From NCBI GenBank assembly GCA_934096075.1, contig CAKOLN010000002.1:74883-138882 (forward strand): a DNA stretch of 64,000 nucleotides, written 5' to 3'. Both the position numbers and the translations under genes were made by a program. Positions 8,955 to 17,757 of this stretch are shown piece after piece (position 1 is the first letter of the stretch; each line of letters starts with the position of its first letter). The DNA comes from an uncultured Bacilli bacterium (lineage in GTDB: Bacteria > Bacillota_I > Bacilli_A > RF39 > UBA660). The notes beneath the pieces are model-generated. The model was given only the letters and a program-made list of their open reading frames with translations. It had not been told where the DNA came from and searched no databases.

Positions 8955-9434
8955 ATGATATTACCTTATAATGATAATATGTATGAATTTGAAGGTGCTT
9001 TTATAGATAGGAATAATCGTGTGTTAAGATTAGGAACTTTAATTCATGAAGGTTTTGCTAGACAAGAAGTTGAGAGATTAAATGAGAATGATAAAGTTCT
9101 TTATAATAAATGGATAGAATCTTATTATAAAGGTAATTTATTTACTTCACCTTATTCTTTTGCAAGTGACTTTTTAACTATGGTATTAGGTTATGATAAA
9201 ATTGAAACTATTTTGTATCATGTAATTAGTACAAGTAGTAATAAACCTTATGAAAGATTTTATAATTATTTATTAATGGGATTCACTATACAAAGATTGC
9301 CTAAGTATATTTATAAAAATGGTAAATTTGTTAAACAAAGAATTACATTAAATAATGAAAATGAATATATAGAAGAAATAGAAAATATTAAAAAATTAGT
9401 ACCACAAAAAGATAGACACATATTTAAAAAGTAG
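8955..9434 (+). CDS. Uncharacterised protein
   Basis: 159 residues, soluble, no signal peptide or membrane helix. I do not recognise the family. Conserved-looking features are an N-terminal YNDNMYEFEGAFIDRNN segment, HEGFARQEVERL and a Lys-rich C-terminus. The start has TTTTAGGAGGACTT just upstream, so translation is strong and coupled to the TetR gene. It converges on smpB with a gap of only 8 bp. Confidence 0.75.
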   Translation: MILPYNDNMYEFEGAFIDRNNRVLRLGTLIHEGFARQEVERLNENDKVLYNKWIESYYKGNLFTSPYSFASDFLTMVLGYDKIETILYHVISTSSNKPYERFYNYLLMGFTIQRLPKYIYKNGKFVKQRITLNNENEYIEEIENIKKLVPQKDRHIFKK

Positions 9435-9442
9435 ATATAAAA

Positions 9443-9874
9443 CTAATTAATTTTATATCTACTTTCTCTTTCTAAATCTCTTTCTTTTATAGTTTCCCTT
9501 TTATCATATAATTTTTTACCTTTACATAATCCTAAAAGTATTTTAACTTTTCCTTTTTTAAAATAGAGTTTAAGTGGTATTAATGTATAATGATTAAGTT
9601 CTATTTCTTTATCTAATTTTATAATTTCATGTTTATGTAACAATAACTTTCTTTCTCTTCTTTCATCATGATTAAATATGTTTCCTTCTTTATATTTAGC
9701 TATAAACATATTAGTTAAATATACTTCCCCTTTTTTAATTCTACCATAAGAGTCATCCATATTAGCAGAACCTTTTCTTATGCTTTTAATTTCAGTTCCT
9801 TTTAGTTCTATACCACATTCTATTTCATCTATTATAAAATAATTAAACTTAGCATTTCTATTTAGTATTTCCAT
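9443..9874 (-). CDS. smpB: SsrA-binding protein SmpB
   Basis: 143 residues. SmpB binds tmRNA and places it in the decoding centre of stalled ribosomes for trans-translation. The N-terminal beta barrel motif GIELKGTEIKSIRKGSANM, the loop YEGNIFNHDERRERKLLLHK-type segment and the basic C-terminal tail (KRETIKERDLERESRYK) are all present. Its partner tmRNA is at 707-1061. The Shine-Dalgarno is weak (GGTGA, 6 bases before ATG). Confidence 0.97.
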   Translation of the reverse strand: MEILNRNAKFNYFIIDEIECGIELKGTEIKSIRKGSANMDDSYGRIKKGEVYLTNMFIAKYKEGNIFNHDERRERKLLLHKHEIIKLDKEIELNHYTLIPLKLYFKKGKVKILLGLCKGKKLYDKRETIKERDLERESRYKIN

Positions 9875-9959
9875 GTTATTTCACCACTTTTTCATAAGAA
9901 AATTATAGCATTATATTAATGTCTTATCAATAATTAATTTATATCAAAATCCAACATGT

Positions 9960-10219
9960 TGCTTGTTAAAGCATCGTATAAATCTTATTTATGTTTAATC
10001 ATCATTTCCTTAATGACAGTACCCAAACATTTGATAATCTCAATTATCTAATTTATTTTCTTCAGTTATTAACTATGTTTCAGCACCTACTGAATTAAAA
10101 TATTTAACTATTACTTTTGCTCTGCCACCAAATCCATCTTGACTACATAATGGATATTTCTCATACTTTTGTTCTAATTCCTTTATCATTAATTTCGTTA
10201 TTTTTTTCAAGTTCTTCAT
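9960..10219 (-). pseudogene. DUF2958-like protein remnant
   Basis: From an ATG at 10219 the frame reads through KYPLCSQDGFGGRAKVIVKYF and NSVGAET, then hits TAG where a tryptophan codon is expected, and later TGA and TAA within LITEENKLDN and DYQMFGYCH. This pattern (YSQ-D... KVxVKYFNP.GA.TW... MFGYC) resembles DUF2958 proteins found on phages and conjugative elements. Several independent nonsense changes show it is dead. It occupies most of the gap between smpB and the XRE gene. Confidence 0.55.
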
Positions 10220-10284
10220 ATTCTTGAAATACACTCTAATTTACATACCCACTTCTATATATTACAAGTTTCTAATCTATATTA

Positions 10285-10313
10285 AAAGTGATTGTTCTTT
10301 TAGCAATCACTTT
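10285..10313. terminator. Probable terminator of the XRE regulator gene
   Basis: AAAGTGATTG and CAATCACTTT form a perfect 10-bp stem with a 9-base loop. There is only a short T run on either side. Confidence 0.5.
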
Positions 10314-10350
10314 GACTTTTATAAAAATCTATTTTTTCATTTTCTTAAGA

Positions 10351-10911
10351 TTAGCATTTACCGCCATTATCTTTAAAATAAGTTTCTATATATTTCACTA
10401 GAATTTTAGCTTTATTAAAATCTTGATCTTTAACAATATTTATTATATATTCACTACCACTAGCATCTATTATATTATCATTTTGATCATACTCTATAAG
10501 ATATTCGTATTTTTCATTATTAAGGACACAACTTAATTGTACTGTTTGTTCCGTTTTCTCTGTTTTTGATGATTGTCTACTACCAAAAAAGACGCTTAAT
10601 AAAATTATAGCTACAAACCCAACTATGAATAATATTCCCATTACTTTTAGTATTTTGATTATTAACCCAGCAAGTTTTTCAGTGTTACTCACTTTTTCAA
10701 CTAGCACTGGTTTAATATCATTATTTAATAATTCATCAATACTAACATTTAATGCTTTAGATAATAATTTTAACTGCTCTGGATTTGGTGAAGTTTCGCC
10801 AAGTTCCCAATTTGATATTGTTTGTCTAGTTACATCAACTTTTTCTGCTAATTGTTCTTGTGAAAGTTTACAATCTTTTCTTAATTTTAAAATATTATCT
10901 CCTAATTTCAT
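10351..10911 (-). CDS. XRE-family regulator with a membrane anchor
   Basis: 186 residues. The N-terminal helix-turn-helix (LSQEQLAEKVDVTRQTISNWE, about residues 17-37) is a classic Cro/CI fold that binds DNA. Residues about 85-110 are a membrane helix (ILKVMGILFIVGFVAIILLSVFF), followed by an approximately 70-residue outside or soluble domain. Membrane-bound XRE regulators of this kind sense envelope or metabolic signals; the specific signal is unknown. The start has GGAGAG 6 bases upstream. The decayed DUF2958-like gene lies downstream. Confidence 0.88.
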   Translation of the reverse strand: MKLGDNILKLRKDCKLSQEQLAEKVDVTRQTISNWELGETSPNPEQLKLLSKALNVSIDELLNNDIKPVLVEKVSNTEKLAGLIIKILKVMGILFIVGFVAIILLSVFFGSRQSSKTEKTEQTVQLSCVLNNEKYEYLIEYDQNDNIIDASGSEYIINIVKDQDFNKAKILVKYIETYFKDNGGKC

Positions 10912-10983
10912 TTTATCTCTCCTCTCACTTACAATTATATATGTATTGATATTTGCATTCTACCAAATGTCTTTGGAATTTTG

Positions 10984-11592
10984 TCAAAGAGTTTTAACAT
11001 TTATTAAACATTTTAATTTTTTTACTAATTTTACTATAAAACACCCTATAACAATTCCTAAAAAATTCATTACTAAATCATCTATATCAAAACTTCTACC
11101 AACTAGTAATTGCAAAACTTCTATAGTAAAAGGTATTAAAATAGCATATTTAAACATATTCTTTCTATTAATATTTTTTAAACATAATGGTAACAATATC
11201 CCCATAGGAATAAACATTAAGAGGTTTGCTAACATCATTGCTTTTACCCAGCTACCTAAAGTATACTCTCCAATAATTATTTTATATATTGTTGGAATAA
11301 AATTATATGAAAACTCAAATATTCCTTCAAATGGATTTTCATTAAAATTATAAAATATATTATGCCAAATGGTATTCCAAAAATTTCTAGGAACTAATAC
11401 TAAATTAAATAATCCTACTATATAACATATAAATATTAAATATAAAATTTCTTTTTTATAATTAATATTCCTATTATTTTTCTTTAATTTTAAAAATCTA
11501 AATATTATATATAATAGTCCTACTAATAAAGTAATTGGTATAACTTGTACAAACTGATTTATTACTGAATTGCCTGTAAATAATTCTTTCAT
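10984..11592 (-). CDS. VanZ family membrane protein
   Basis: 202 residues with five membrane helices. The VanZ hallmark LVPRNFWN..., NLLMFIPMGILLPL and VLQLLVGRSFDIDDLVMNFLGIVIG segments are all present; the last contains the characteristic R-x-FDIDD-x-x-x-N motif. VanZ proteins give low-level teicoplanin resistance in enterococci, but most homologues have no known role. AAAGGAAAA lies before ATG at 11592. The upstream membrane protein gene runs 95 bases into this one, in another frame. Confidence 0.9.
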   Translation of the reverse strand: MKELFTGNSVINQFVQVIPITLLVGLLYIIFRFLKLKKNNRNINYKKEILYLIFICYIVGLFNLVLVPRNFWNTIWHNIFYNFNENPFEGIFEFSYNFIPTIYKIIIGEYTLGSWVKAMMLANLLMFIPMGILLPLCLKNINRKNMFKYAILIPFTIEVLQLLVGRSFDIDDLVMNFLGIVIGCFIVKLVKKLKCLINVKTL

Positions 11593-12097
11593 AGATTTTC
11601 CTTTTTAATGTTTTTATTTCCTTCTCTATTTTTTTATTTGATACTTTATTTATTATTATATAACCAATTATGGATAAAATTATTTCTATTATAAATGTTC
11701 CATTCCCAAAACCATATAATTTTATACTATCATATACAATTAATACAATAGCTCCAATAATAAATAGGCATCTAAATAATTTCGTTTTTCTCACGCTATA
11801 AAATATATTTCCAATTATCGCTGTTATAAATAACATTATAATCCAAAACCATACTATTTTTGAATAATAATAACCTATTACATACTTTGAATATAAATAG
11901 TATGATACAAGCATTGATCCCATAAATGATAAGTAATATAAATTAAATAACTTTCTTGTTTTTGACAAACATAAAATCAAAGTTGTAATAAAAAACCAAA
12001 AGAATATACTAGAAGATAATATTCCAAAATAATGAGAAAAAATGCCTATTATAATTCCAAATGTTATCATTAAAAGTATTTTTAATTTGTTTTTCAT
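11498..12097 (-). CDS. Integral membrane protein of unknown function
   Basis: 199 residues, at least five membrane helices, no recognisable motif. The last roughly 32 residues (from IYRQFSNKS on) are encoded within the start of vanZ in a different frame, which is unusual and suggests an older stop was lost or a frameshift occurred near 11595. The operon position, just before vanZ on the same strand, hints at co-expression. Confidence 0.6.
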   Translation of the reverse strand: MKNKLKILLMITFGIIIGIFSHYFGILSSSIFFWFFITTLILCLSKTRKLFNLYYLSFMGSMLVSYYLYSKYVIGYYYSKIVWFWIIMLFITAIIGNIFYSVRKTKLFRCLFIIGAIVLIVYDSIKLYGFGNGTFIIEIILSIIGYIIINKVSNKKIEKEIKTLKRKIYERIIYRQFSNKSVCTSYTNYFISRTIIYNI

Positions 12098-12132
12098 ATT
12101 ATTCTCTTAACAATTTACAGAATATTCTCATT

Positions 12133-13143
12133 TTATTTATTACTTTTTATTTCATTAACTAAGTCTTTAATTGTATATTTAATATTTCTTGTTTGGTAAT
12201 CTAAATCTTTTTTTGCTTTAGCATTTGTAAAGTTAGAATTGGCATTTAATGTATACAATGAATACCTAGTAAATAATGGTGTTTTTTTTCTAAGTCTATA
12301 ATATAATTCAAATAAGGGAGCAATATTTTTAACCATGTTTATTGAAACAACTTTTTTTATTGATTTAGCTTTTCCATACTCACAAACCAAATCAGCTATT
12401 TTTTTAATAGTTACATATTCACCTGATAAAATATATCCTTCTCCTTTTTTACCTTTAGTACATGCATTAATAACACCTCTTGCAACATCTCTTACATCAA
12501 CAAAGTCATACCCACCCTCAGTTACTAAAGGAACTTTTTCATTTAAGATTTTTTTTATTAAAACTGTCATATTAGTATTGGTAAAATCATTTACTCCTAG
12601 TAAGCCTGACGGGAAAACAACGCAAGCATTTAAATCATTGTTTTTAACTTCATTAAATACATATCTTGTCGTTTCAGCTTTAGTCCTTGCATATAAACCA
12701 ACAATTTTATCTGGATCAAAACTTGTATTTTCATCCATTACCTTATGATTTAATTTTTCTTCTATTGCATGTACACTACTAACATAGATTAGTTTAGCAT
12801 TTATTTCTTTGGTTTTTTGAATAATGTTTTTAGTACCTTCGACATTAACTTGATATACTCTTTCATTATATTTGCTATCAAGGTATACTATTGAAGCACA
12901 ATGAATAACATAGATATTCGCTTTTTCTTTAATCTTTTGCTCTATATTAAATATATCTTCTAATGTTTCTAGTTTCGTTACATCACCATAGAATTTTTCG
13001 CATTTAAGTCCTTTTAGAGCATCTGTTTTATCATTAGGTAGAATTAATGCTCTTATTTCGTTGTTATTATCTTTTTCAAGTAATCTTACAATATTGTTAC
13101 CGAGAAAGCCATTTGCTCCTGTTATTATATAAATATTTTTCAT
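12133..13143 (-). CDS. NAD-dependent epimerase/dehydratase (extended SDR)
   Basis: 336 residues. The N-terminal Rossmann motif is TGANGFLGNNIV (TGxxGxxG), followed by the CASIVY segment and the catalytic S...YxxxK (SSVHAIEE then YARTKAETTRY). Extended SDRs of this type act on nucleotide sugars, dihydroflavonol-like alcohols or steroid-like substrates; the substrate cannot be told. I chose the ATG at 13143 because AGAGGTG lies 6 bases upstream and the Rossmann strand begins directly after it; an in-frame ATG 22 codons earlier lacks a good site. Confidence 0.88.
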   Translation of the reverse strand: MKNIYIITGANGFLGNNIVRLLEKDNNNEIRALILPNDKTDALKGLKCEKFYGDVTKLETLEDIFNIEQKIKEKANIYVIHCASIVYLDSKYNERVYQVNVEGTKNIIQKTKEINAKLIYVSSVHAIEEKLNHKVMDENTSFDPDKIVGLYARTKAETTRYVFNEVKNNDLNACVVFPSGLLGVNDFTNTNMTVLIKKILNEKVPLVTEGGYDFVDVRDVARGVINACTKGKKGEGYILSGEYVTIKKIADLVCEYGKAKSIKKVVSINMVKNIAPLFELYYRLRKKTPLFTRYSLYTLNANSNFTNAKAKKDLDYQTRNIKYTIKDLVNEIKSNK

Positions 13144-13375
13144 GTTTTTCACCTCTATTTTTTCAAATTTATCAATTGATATTATAACTATTATTAATAC
13201 GTACTCCATTAATGTTTAATTTTTATTATTTAAAATATCTATTCCTATCTTTCACAACATATTATAAACTCGTTCTATCTCAATTCAATTTTATCACATT
13301 TTCGCTTATTTTTCTATTGATTTCGGTTAATTTATAGATAATTTCTAACTATAATTTTTATTATTCACTCTAATT

Positions 13376-13681
13376 CAGTGTTCGCGTATATTGGCTTATT
13401 TCTGTATTCTATTTTATAAACATTTTCCATATTAAAATCTTCTCTTCTTATAAATAAATCTTCAAAATCATCTCTATCTTTACCACTCATTGAATATTGT
13501 GATATATAAGAACTATTCCAGCTATGTTCTGTTGCTGCATATCAATTTTAAAAAGAGATTATATAGGATAAATCATTCATAGTTATATAATCTTTATTTC
13601 CCCTTTTATACCCAATATCTTATAAATATCATAACTTTTATCACACGATTCTTCTTTTCCTTTGTCATAAAAACAGTCCAT
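13376..13681 (-). pseudogene. Remnant of an unidentified protein gene
   Basis: In the 587-base gap between the epimerase and the channel gene, an open stretch without a start codon encodes SQYSMSGKDRDDFEDLFIRR... and ends in KIEYRNKPIYANTELE at 13376. A second short frame beginning MDCFYDKGKEESCDKSYDIY at 13681 lies upstream and may be the separated N-terminus. I do not recognise the family. The rest of the gap shows nothing further. Confidence 0.4.
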
Positions 13682-13730
13682 TTATTCATATACATATACA
13701 ATAAAAATATATCATTTTGCATAATTTTAT

Positions 13731-14375
13731 TTATGCTTTGATTTTGTTATTAAACAATGACATAATAATTGCTCCAAAACTATTACCCAAAATCATAAAC
13801 AGCATTGATATAGCAGATTTAAATGACCAAGCTTTTGCTAGTGAAATATAGTACATATTAGCAATACAGTGTTCAAAACCACACAAAATAAATACAACTA
13901 CACATATAAATATAGATAAATATTTTATTATAGAGTCTTCTCCTTTTTTAAAATTATTAACAGCTATATACATAAGATTTCCACAAAATACAGATAATAT
14001 GAATATACTTAAATAATTATCACTAATTTTAATTATAGCCATTTCTCTTGCTCTAATACTTATATTAGCAATTCTTGTATTTAGTATCAATAATGCTGTA
14101 ATGATTGTTCCTAATAAATTACCTAACAAAGTAAATATAAGAGTTTTTAAATACCCTAATTTATTTTCTAGTATATAACCTATCATTCCTGTATATAAGT
14201 TCATTTTGTAAACACATATTGTAAGAAGCCCTATTGCAAAAAGTATAGCTCCAACTACTTGGTTTGAAACACTTAAATAAATTGTTCCTCCAATTCCTAT
14301 CATTATTCCAGCATATATTCCTTTTAATAAAATGCTTACATTCTCTTTTATATTTTCTTTTCTAATTTTTATCAT
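13731..14375 (-). CDS. Formate/nitrite transporter (FNT) family channel
   Basis: 214 residues, six membrane helices. FNT signature features are GIYAGIMIGIGGTIYL near the N-terminus, GNLLGTIITALL in the middle and GFEHCIANMYYISLA near residue 165, where the conserved central histidine sits. FNT pentamers move formate, nitrite or hydrosulfide across the membrane. The gene lies directly downstream of nrdD-nrdG; class III ribonucleotide reductases of the NrdD1 type use formate as reductant, so a formate supply role is a reasonable inference. At 214 residues it is shorter than typical FocA (about 280). GGTGGTGGATA precedes the start. Confidence 0.88.
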   Translation of the reverse strand: MIKIRKENIKENVSILLKGIYAGIMIGIGGTIYLSVSNQVVGAILFAIGLLTICVYKMNLYTGMIGYILENKLGYLKTLIFTLLGNLLGTIITALLILNTRIANISIRAREMAIIKISDNYLSIFILSVFCGNLMYIAVNNFKKGEDSIIKYLSIFICVVVFILCGFEHCIANMYYISLAKAWSFKSAISMLFMILGNSFGAIIMSLFNNKIKA

Positions 14376-14417
14376 TATCCACCACCTTATATTTAAAATA
14401 AAAAGGTATGTTAGAAC

Positions 14418-14924
14418 CTATTTTTGAATCTCACACACCTTGTTTTCTATTATACTTTTTTTAGAATCTATAATTCGTTGATTACTAGAACCTCTAAACG
14501 GAACATCATAACTTTTTAATTCTAGTATAAATGGTCCATCTACTAATACATCTATATTTAAAAGTAATTCTTTTAAATTTGCTTCTTTATTAGCTCTTAT
14601 TAAAAGTTCTTCCATCTTGTAGCCGGTATAGCACCATACATTCAAACCTAAGCTTTGACAATATTTTGCAATTTCTAGACAAGCATCAATCTGGATTAAT
14701 GGTTCTCCTCCTGATAGAGTTACTCCTGTTTGAAAACTCACATTTCTTATTTTTTCACAGACTTCCTTGACATCAACCAAAAAACCTTTTTCTACGTTCC
14801 ATGTTTCTGGATTATGGCATCCTTTACAATGGTGAGGACAACCTTGCATCCATATAACAGTTCTTATCCCTTCTCCATCAACAATGCTTTCTTCAGTTAA
14901 GTTAGCAGCAAGTCTTATTTGCAT
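14418..14924 (-). CDS. nrdG: Anaerobic ribonucleotide reductase activating enzyme
   Basis: 168 residues. Radical SAM enzyme that installs the glycyl radical on NrdD. The [4Fe-4S] motif CPHHCKGC (CxxxCxxC) is at residues 30-37, preceded by DGEGIRTVIWMQG; TLSGGEP binds S-adenosylmethionine. It overlaps the small glycyl-radical-tail gene by 23 bases, which implies translational coupling. Its own Shine-Dalgarno is weak, consistent with coupling. Confidence 0.96.
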   Translation of the reverse strand: MQIRLAANLTEESIVDGEGIRTVIWMQGCPHHCKGCHNPETWNVEKGFLVDVKEVCEKIRNVSFQTGVTLSGGEPLIQIDACLEIAKYCQSLGLNVWCYTGYKMEELLIRANKEANLKELLLNIDVLVDGPFILELKSYDVPFRGSSNQRIIDSKKSIIENKVCEIQK

Positions 14925-15096
14925 ATTTTTTCTTATTTAAAATTCCATCAGTTGTATGTTTTACTCTATCTCTTTCTTCAGCTTTTTTGCCATTATTAAA
15001 TCTTTCAACAGTACCAACTAAATATCCTGTGATTCTTCTAATTCTATCAAAACCTACTCCGTCTCCAATTTTCTTTTCAGCTCTTTCTTCTTTCAT
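14902..15096 (-). CDS. Stand-alone glycyl-radical tail of class III ribonucleotide reductase
   Basis: 64 residues. The core RIRRITGYLVGTVERFNNGK and AEERDRVKH corresponds to the extreme C-terminus of NrdD (in E. coli, RTCGYLG then FN-GKQEEVKRRVKH), which carries the radical glycine. Here it is a separate gene with a textbook ribosome binding site (AAAGGAGG, 8 bases before ATG), 22 bases after the nrdD stop. It is in the same operon, nrdD, this gene, then nrdG. It most likely docks onto the truncated NrdD to supply the glycyl radical, as GrcA does for pyruvate formate-lyase; this is inference. A Lys-rich tail ending TCC follows. Confidence 0.8.
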   Translation of the reverse strand: MKEERAEKKIGDGVGFDRIRRITGYLVGTVERFNNGKKAEERDRVKHTTDGILNKKKYANKTCC

Positions 15097-15118
15097 TTAA
15101 ATATCCTCCTTTTTACTA

Positions 15119-17416
15119 TTATTTACAAATTGTACAACCTAATTTTTTAAGTTTTTCAACACTAACACCTTCATTAGCTCTTCTACCACATTTAGGGCAA
15201 ACATCTTTAATAACGCCAACATATCCACATATAGGATCCCTATCTACTGGGTGATTAATTGCGCCATATCCAAAGTTATTTTCTTTCATTAATCTAACAA
15301 TACTTTCAAAAGCGTCTATATTAGTTGTTACATCTCCATCTAATTCAATATAACTAATATGGCCTGCATTTGTTAAGGCATGATATGGGCCCTCAATCTT
15401 AATTTTATTTGCTATAGAAATATTATAATATACTGGAACATGGAAAGAATTAGTATAATATTCTCTATCAGTTACTCCTTTTATTTTTCCATAAATTGCT
15501 CTATCTATATTAACAAATCTACCAGAAAGTCCCTCAGCTGGAGTTGCTAAACAAGTAAAGTTTAAATTGTATTCACGAGAAAATTCATCACATTTTTCTC
15601 TCATAAATTTAATTATTTTAAAACCTAGTTTTTGACTTTCTTCACTTTCACCATGATGTTTTCCTGTCAATGCTTTTAATGTCTCAGCAAGACCAATAAA
15701 TCCTATTGATAAAGTACCATGTTTTAGTACTTTTCTAAGTCTGTCTGTATCTTTTAATTTATCTGAATCAATCCATACACCTTGTTTCAATAAAAATGGA
15801 AAATTATATATTCTTTTATTGCATTGAATTTCAAATCTTTCTAATAATTGATGTTTTACTAATTCCATTAAAGATTCTAATTCATTAAAGAAACCTTTTA
15901 TATCCGCTTTATCCCTTCCATTAACAATACCATATTTAATGCCAAGTCTAGGTAGGTTAATTGATGTAAATGATAAATTGCCACGCCCCGGAGTTACTGC
16001 TTTATCATCATCCACTACATTTCCAATAACCCTTGTACGGCACCCCATATATGCTACTTCTGTATTATAGTCTCCTTTATAATATTGCTTATTAAATGGT
16101 GAATCCATAAATGAGAAGTTAGGGAATAGTCTTTTAGAAGACACTTCGCAAGCTAATCTAAATAGATCGTAGTTTGGATCTTCTTTATTATAGCTTACAC
16201 CTTCTTTTAATTTAAAAATTGATATTGGAAAAATTGGTGTTTCTCCATTTCCTAATCCTGCATCTACCGCTAATAAATAGTTTTTCATAACCATTCTACC
16301 TTCTGGTGAAGTATCTGTTCCAAAGTTAATAGATGAAAATGGAACTTGTGCTCCTGCTCTTGAATGCATTGTATTTAAATTATGAACAAAGGCCTCCATT
16401 GCTTGATATGTTGCTTTATTAGTATTATCATAAGCAATATCATACGCTGTTTTAAAAGCTCTTTTTACTTCTTCGCTTTCTTTAGCACACTCATCCATAT
16501 AACTAATATCGAATACAATACTATCTAACTTATCTATTTTTTCGTGAATCTTATTTACATTTAAAAATCTTTCAAATCCAACAAACATTGTTATTTCATG
16601 TATTGCTGCTTTATATTGTTTCTTAAATGTTTTTAAAACACCTGGTGCCATATAATAATCAAATGCTGGTATACTTTGTCCTCCATGTTGATCATTTTGA
16701 TTTGCTTGAATTGCTATCGCTGCAAGAGCTGAATAACTTCTAATATCTTGTGGTTCTCTTAAATGTCCATGTCCTGTATCAAATCCATTTTTAAATAACT
16801 TAGAAATGTCTATTTGTGTACAAGTAGTTGTTCCCATTGCTAAGAAATCCATATCGTGAATGTGTATATCACCATCAGCATGAGCATCAGCATATTTTTT
16901 CTTCATAAGATATGCAGTAGCAAAGTCTTTTGAAATAGATGAACCAAAATGTAACATTGTTCCCATAGCCGAATTTCCATCAATATTTGCATTCTCTCTT
17001 TTGGCGTCCTCTTCTGCTGCACTTTTTAATCCTAATCCTTCTAGAGTTTTCAAAAATTTGTGCATCCTTTTTTCATCTGCAAACAACTCTCTTGATTGAT
17101 TTCTTCTTTCTCGGTATTCTTTAAAAGATTTATATACATCTTTATAACCACATTTATTTAATGATTCTTCTATTAAATCTTGAATTTGCTCAACTTTAAT
17201 TTTTTCTGAACCTTTATACTCTTTATTTATTTTGTTAATAACATGTTGGTATACCTTTTGAACATCTTTTGAAGTATATACTGGTTCATCATCTAAAATA
17301 ATACTATCAAAACCTTTTTTTATTGCAAGTGCTACTTTTGTCCCATCAAAATCAACTTTTTTTCCATCTCTTTTAACGACTTTTATTACATCTATAAGTT
17401 CTTCAGTACTAACCAT
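15119..17416 (-). CDS. nrdD: Anaerobic ribonucleoside-triphosphate reductase, large chain lacking the terminal radical segment
   Basis: 765 residues. Reduces ribonucleotides to deoxyribonucleotides without oxygen. An N-terminal ATP-cone (VVKRDGKKVDFDGTKVALAI, about residues 10-100) gives allosteric control; the core contains DMDFLAMGTTTCTQIDI and the active-site loop around MGCRTRV; the C-terminus holds the zinc-type cysteines ICGYVG, CPKCGRR and CTICK. The protein then stops, and the RxxGYLV...RVKH segment is on the next gene. I chose the ATG at 17416, 9 bases after GAAGGGAG; a nearer upstream ATG abuts the site. Start of the nrd operon, with its own promoter. Confidence 0.95.
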   Translation of the reverse strand: MVSTEELIDVIKVVKRDGKKVDFDGTKVALAIKKGFDSIILDDEPVYTSKDVQKVYQHVINKINKEYKGSEKIKVEQIQDLIEESLNKCGYKDVYKSFKEYRERRNQSRELFADEKRMHKFLKTLEGLGLKSAAEEDAKRENANIDGNSAMGTMLHFGSSISKDFATAYLMKKKYADAHADGDIHIHDMDFLAMGTTTCTQIDISKLFKNGFDTGHGHLREPQDIRSYSALAAIAIQANQNDQHGGQSIPAFDYYMAPGVLKTFKKQYKAAIHEITMFVGFERFLNVNKIHEKIDKLDSIVFDISYMDECAKESEEVKRAFKTAYDIAYDNTNKATYQAMEAFVHNLNTMHSRAGAQVPFSSINFGTDTSPEGRMVMKNYLLAVDAGLGNGETPIFPISIFKLKEGVSYNKEDPNYDLFRLACEVSSKRLFPNFSFMDSPFNKQYYKGDYNTEVAYMGCRTRVIGNVVDDDKAVTPGRGNLSFTSINLPRLGIKYGIVNGRDKADIKGFFNELESLMELVKHQLLERFEIQCNKRIYNFPFLLKQGVWIDSDKLKDTDRLRKVLKHGTLSIGFIGLAETLKALTGKHHGESEESQKLGFKIIKFMREKCDEFSREYNLNFTCLATPAEGLSGRFVNIDRAIYGKIKGVTDREYYTNSFHVPVYYNISIANKIKIEGPYHALTNAGHISYIELDGDVTTNIDAFESIVRLMKENNFGYGAINHPVDRDPICGYVGVIKDVCPKCGRRANEGVSVEKLKKLGCTICK

Positions 17417-17472
17417 TTTTTTCATCTCCCTTCTTTTAATCATACTAATTGACGTCTTCTATGATTAACTTA

Positions 17473-17501
17473 ATTATATCTTCTGAATTCGAAAAAATCA
17501 A
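17473..17501 (-). promoter_or_regulatory. Promoter of the nrdD operon
   Basis: TTGATT (17496-17501) is separated by 17 bp from TATAAT (17473-17478). No convincing NrdR box was found nearby. Confidence 0.7.
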
Positions 17502-17572
17502 CATTAAAAATAAAATTTATTTTTATTTTTTACATTTTTTGTAAAATTAGTTTTTTTGATTTTTTCAATTTT

Positions 17573-17617
17573 TTAACAAAAAAATAAAACAACATTTTAT
17601 TTAAAAATATTGTTTTG
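17573..17617 (-). terminator. Terminator downstream of the metallopeptidase gene
   Basis: AAAACAATATT and AATGTTGTTTT form an 11-bp stem (one G-T type change) followed on the minus strand by ATTTTTTTG. The remaining AT-rich 17.5-17.75 kb gap shows no gene. Confidence 0.7.
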
Positions 17618-17757
17618 TCCTTATTTTATAAGTGTTTAAGAACTTTTTGTATAAATTTTATTTTTTATTTTTTATTCAAAAAAACGACTTTTTAACAAAA
17701 TCATTTTTTCTATTTTTCTATTTTTTTGATATTTTTTGAATATTCGCGTTACTTTCT

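Noticed and set aside
9875..10350. A CRISPR array or repeat cluster in the larger gaps
   Set aside because: No regularly spaced repeats of 20-40 bases were found in this or any other gap of the window.
12335..12748. Plus-strand 137-codon ORF inside the epimerase gene
   Set aside because: Shadow of the SDR gene; no ribosome binding site and no recognisable protein features.
17586..17616. The inverted repeat upstream of nrdD as an NrdR regulator box
   Set aside because: The sequence and its T run fit a terminator of the opposite-strand upstream gene better, and it does not match the paired NrdR box spacing.
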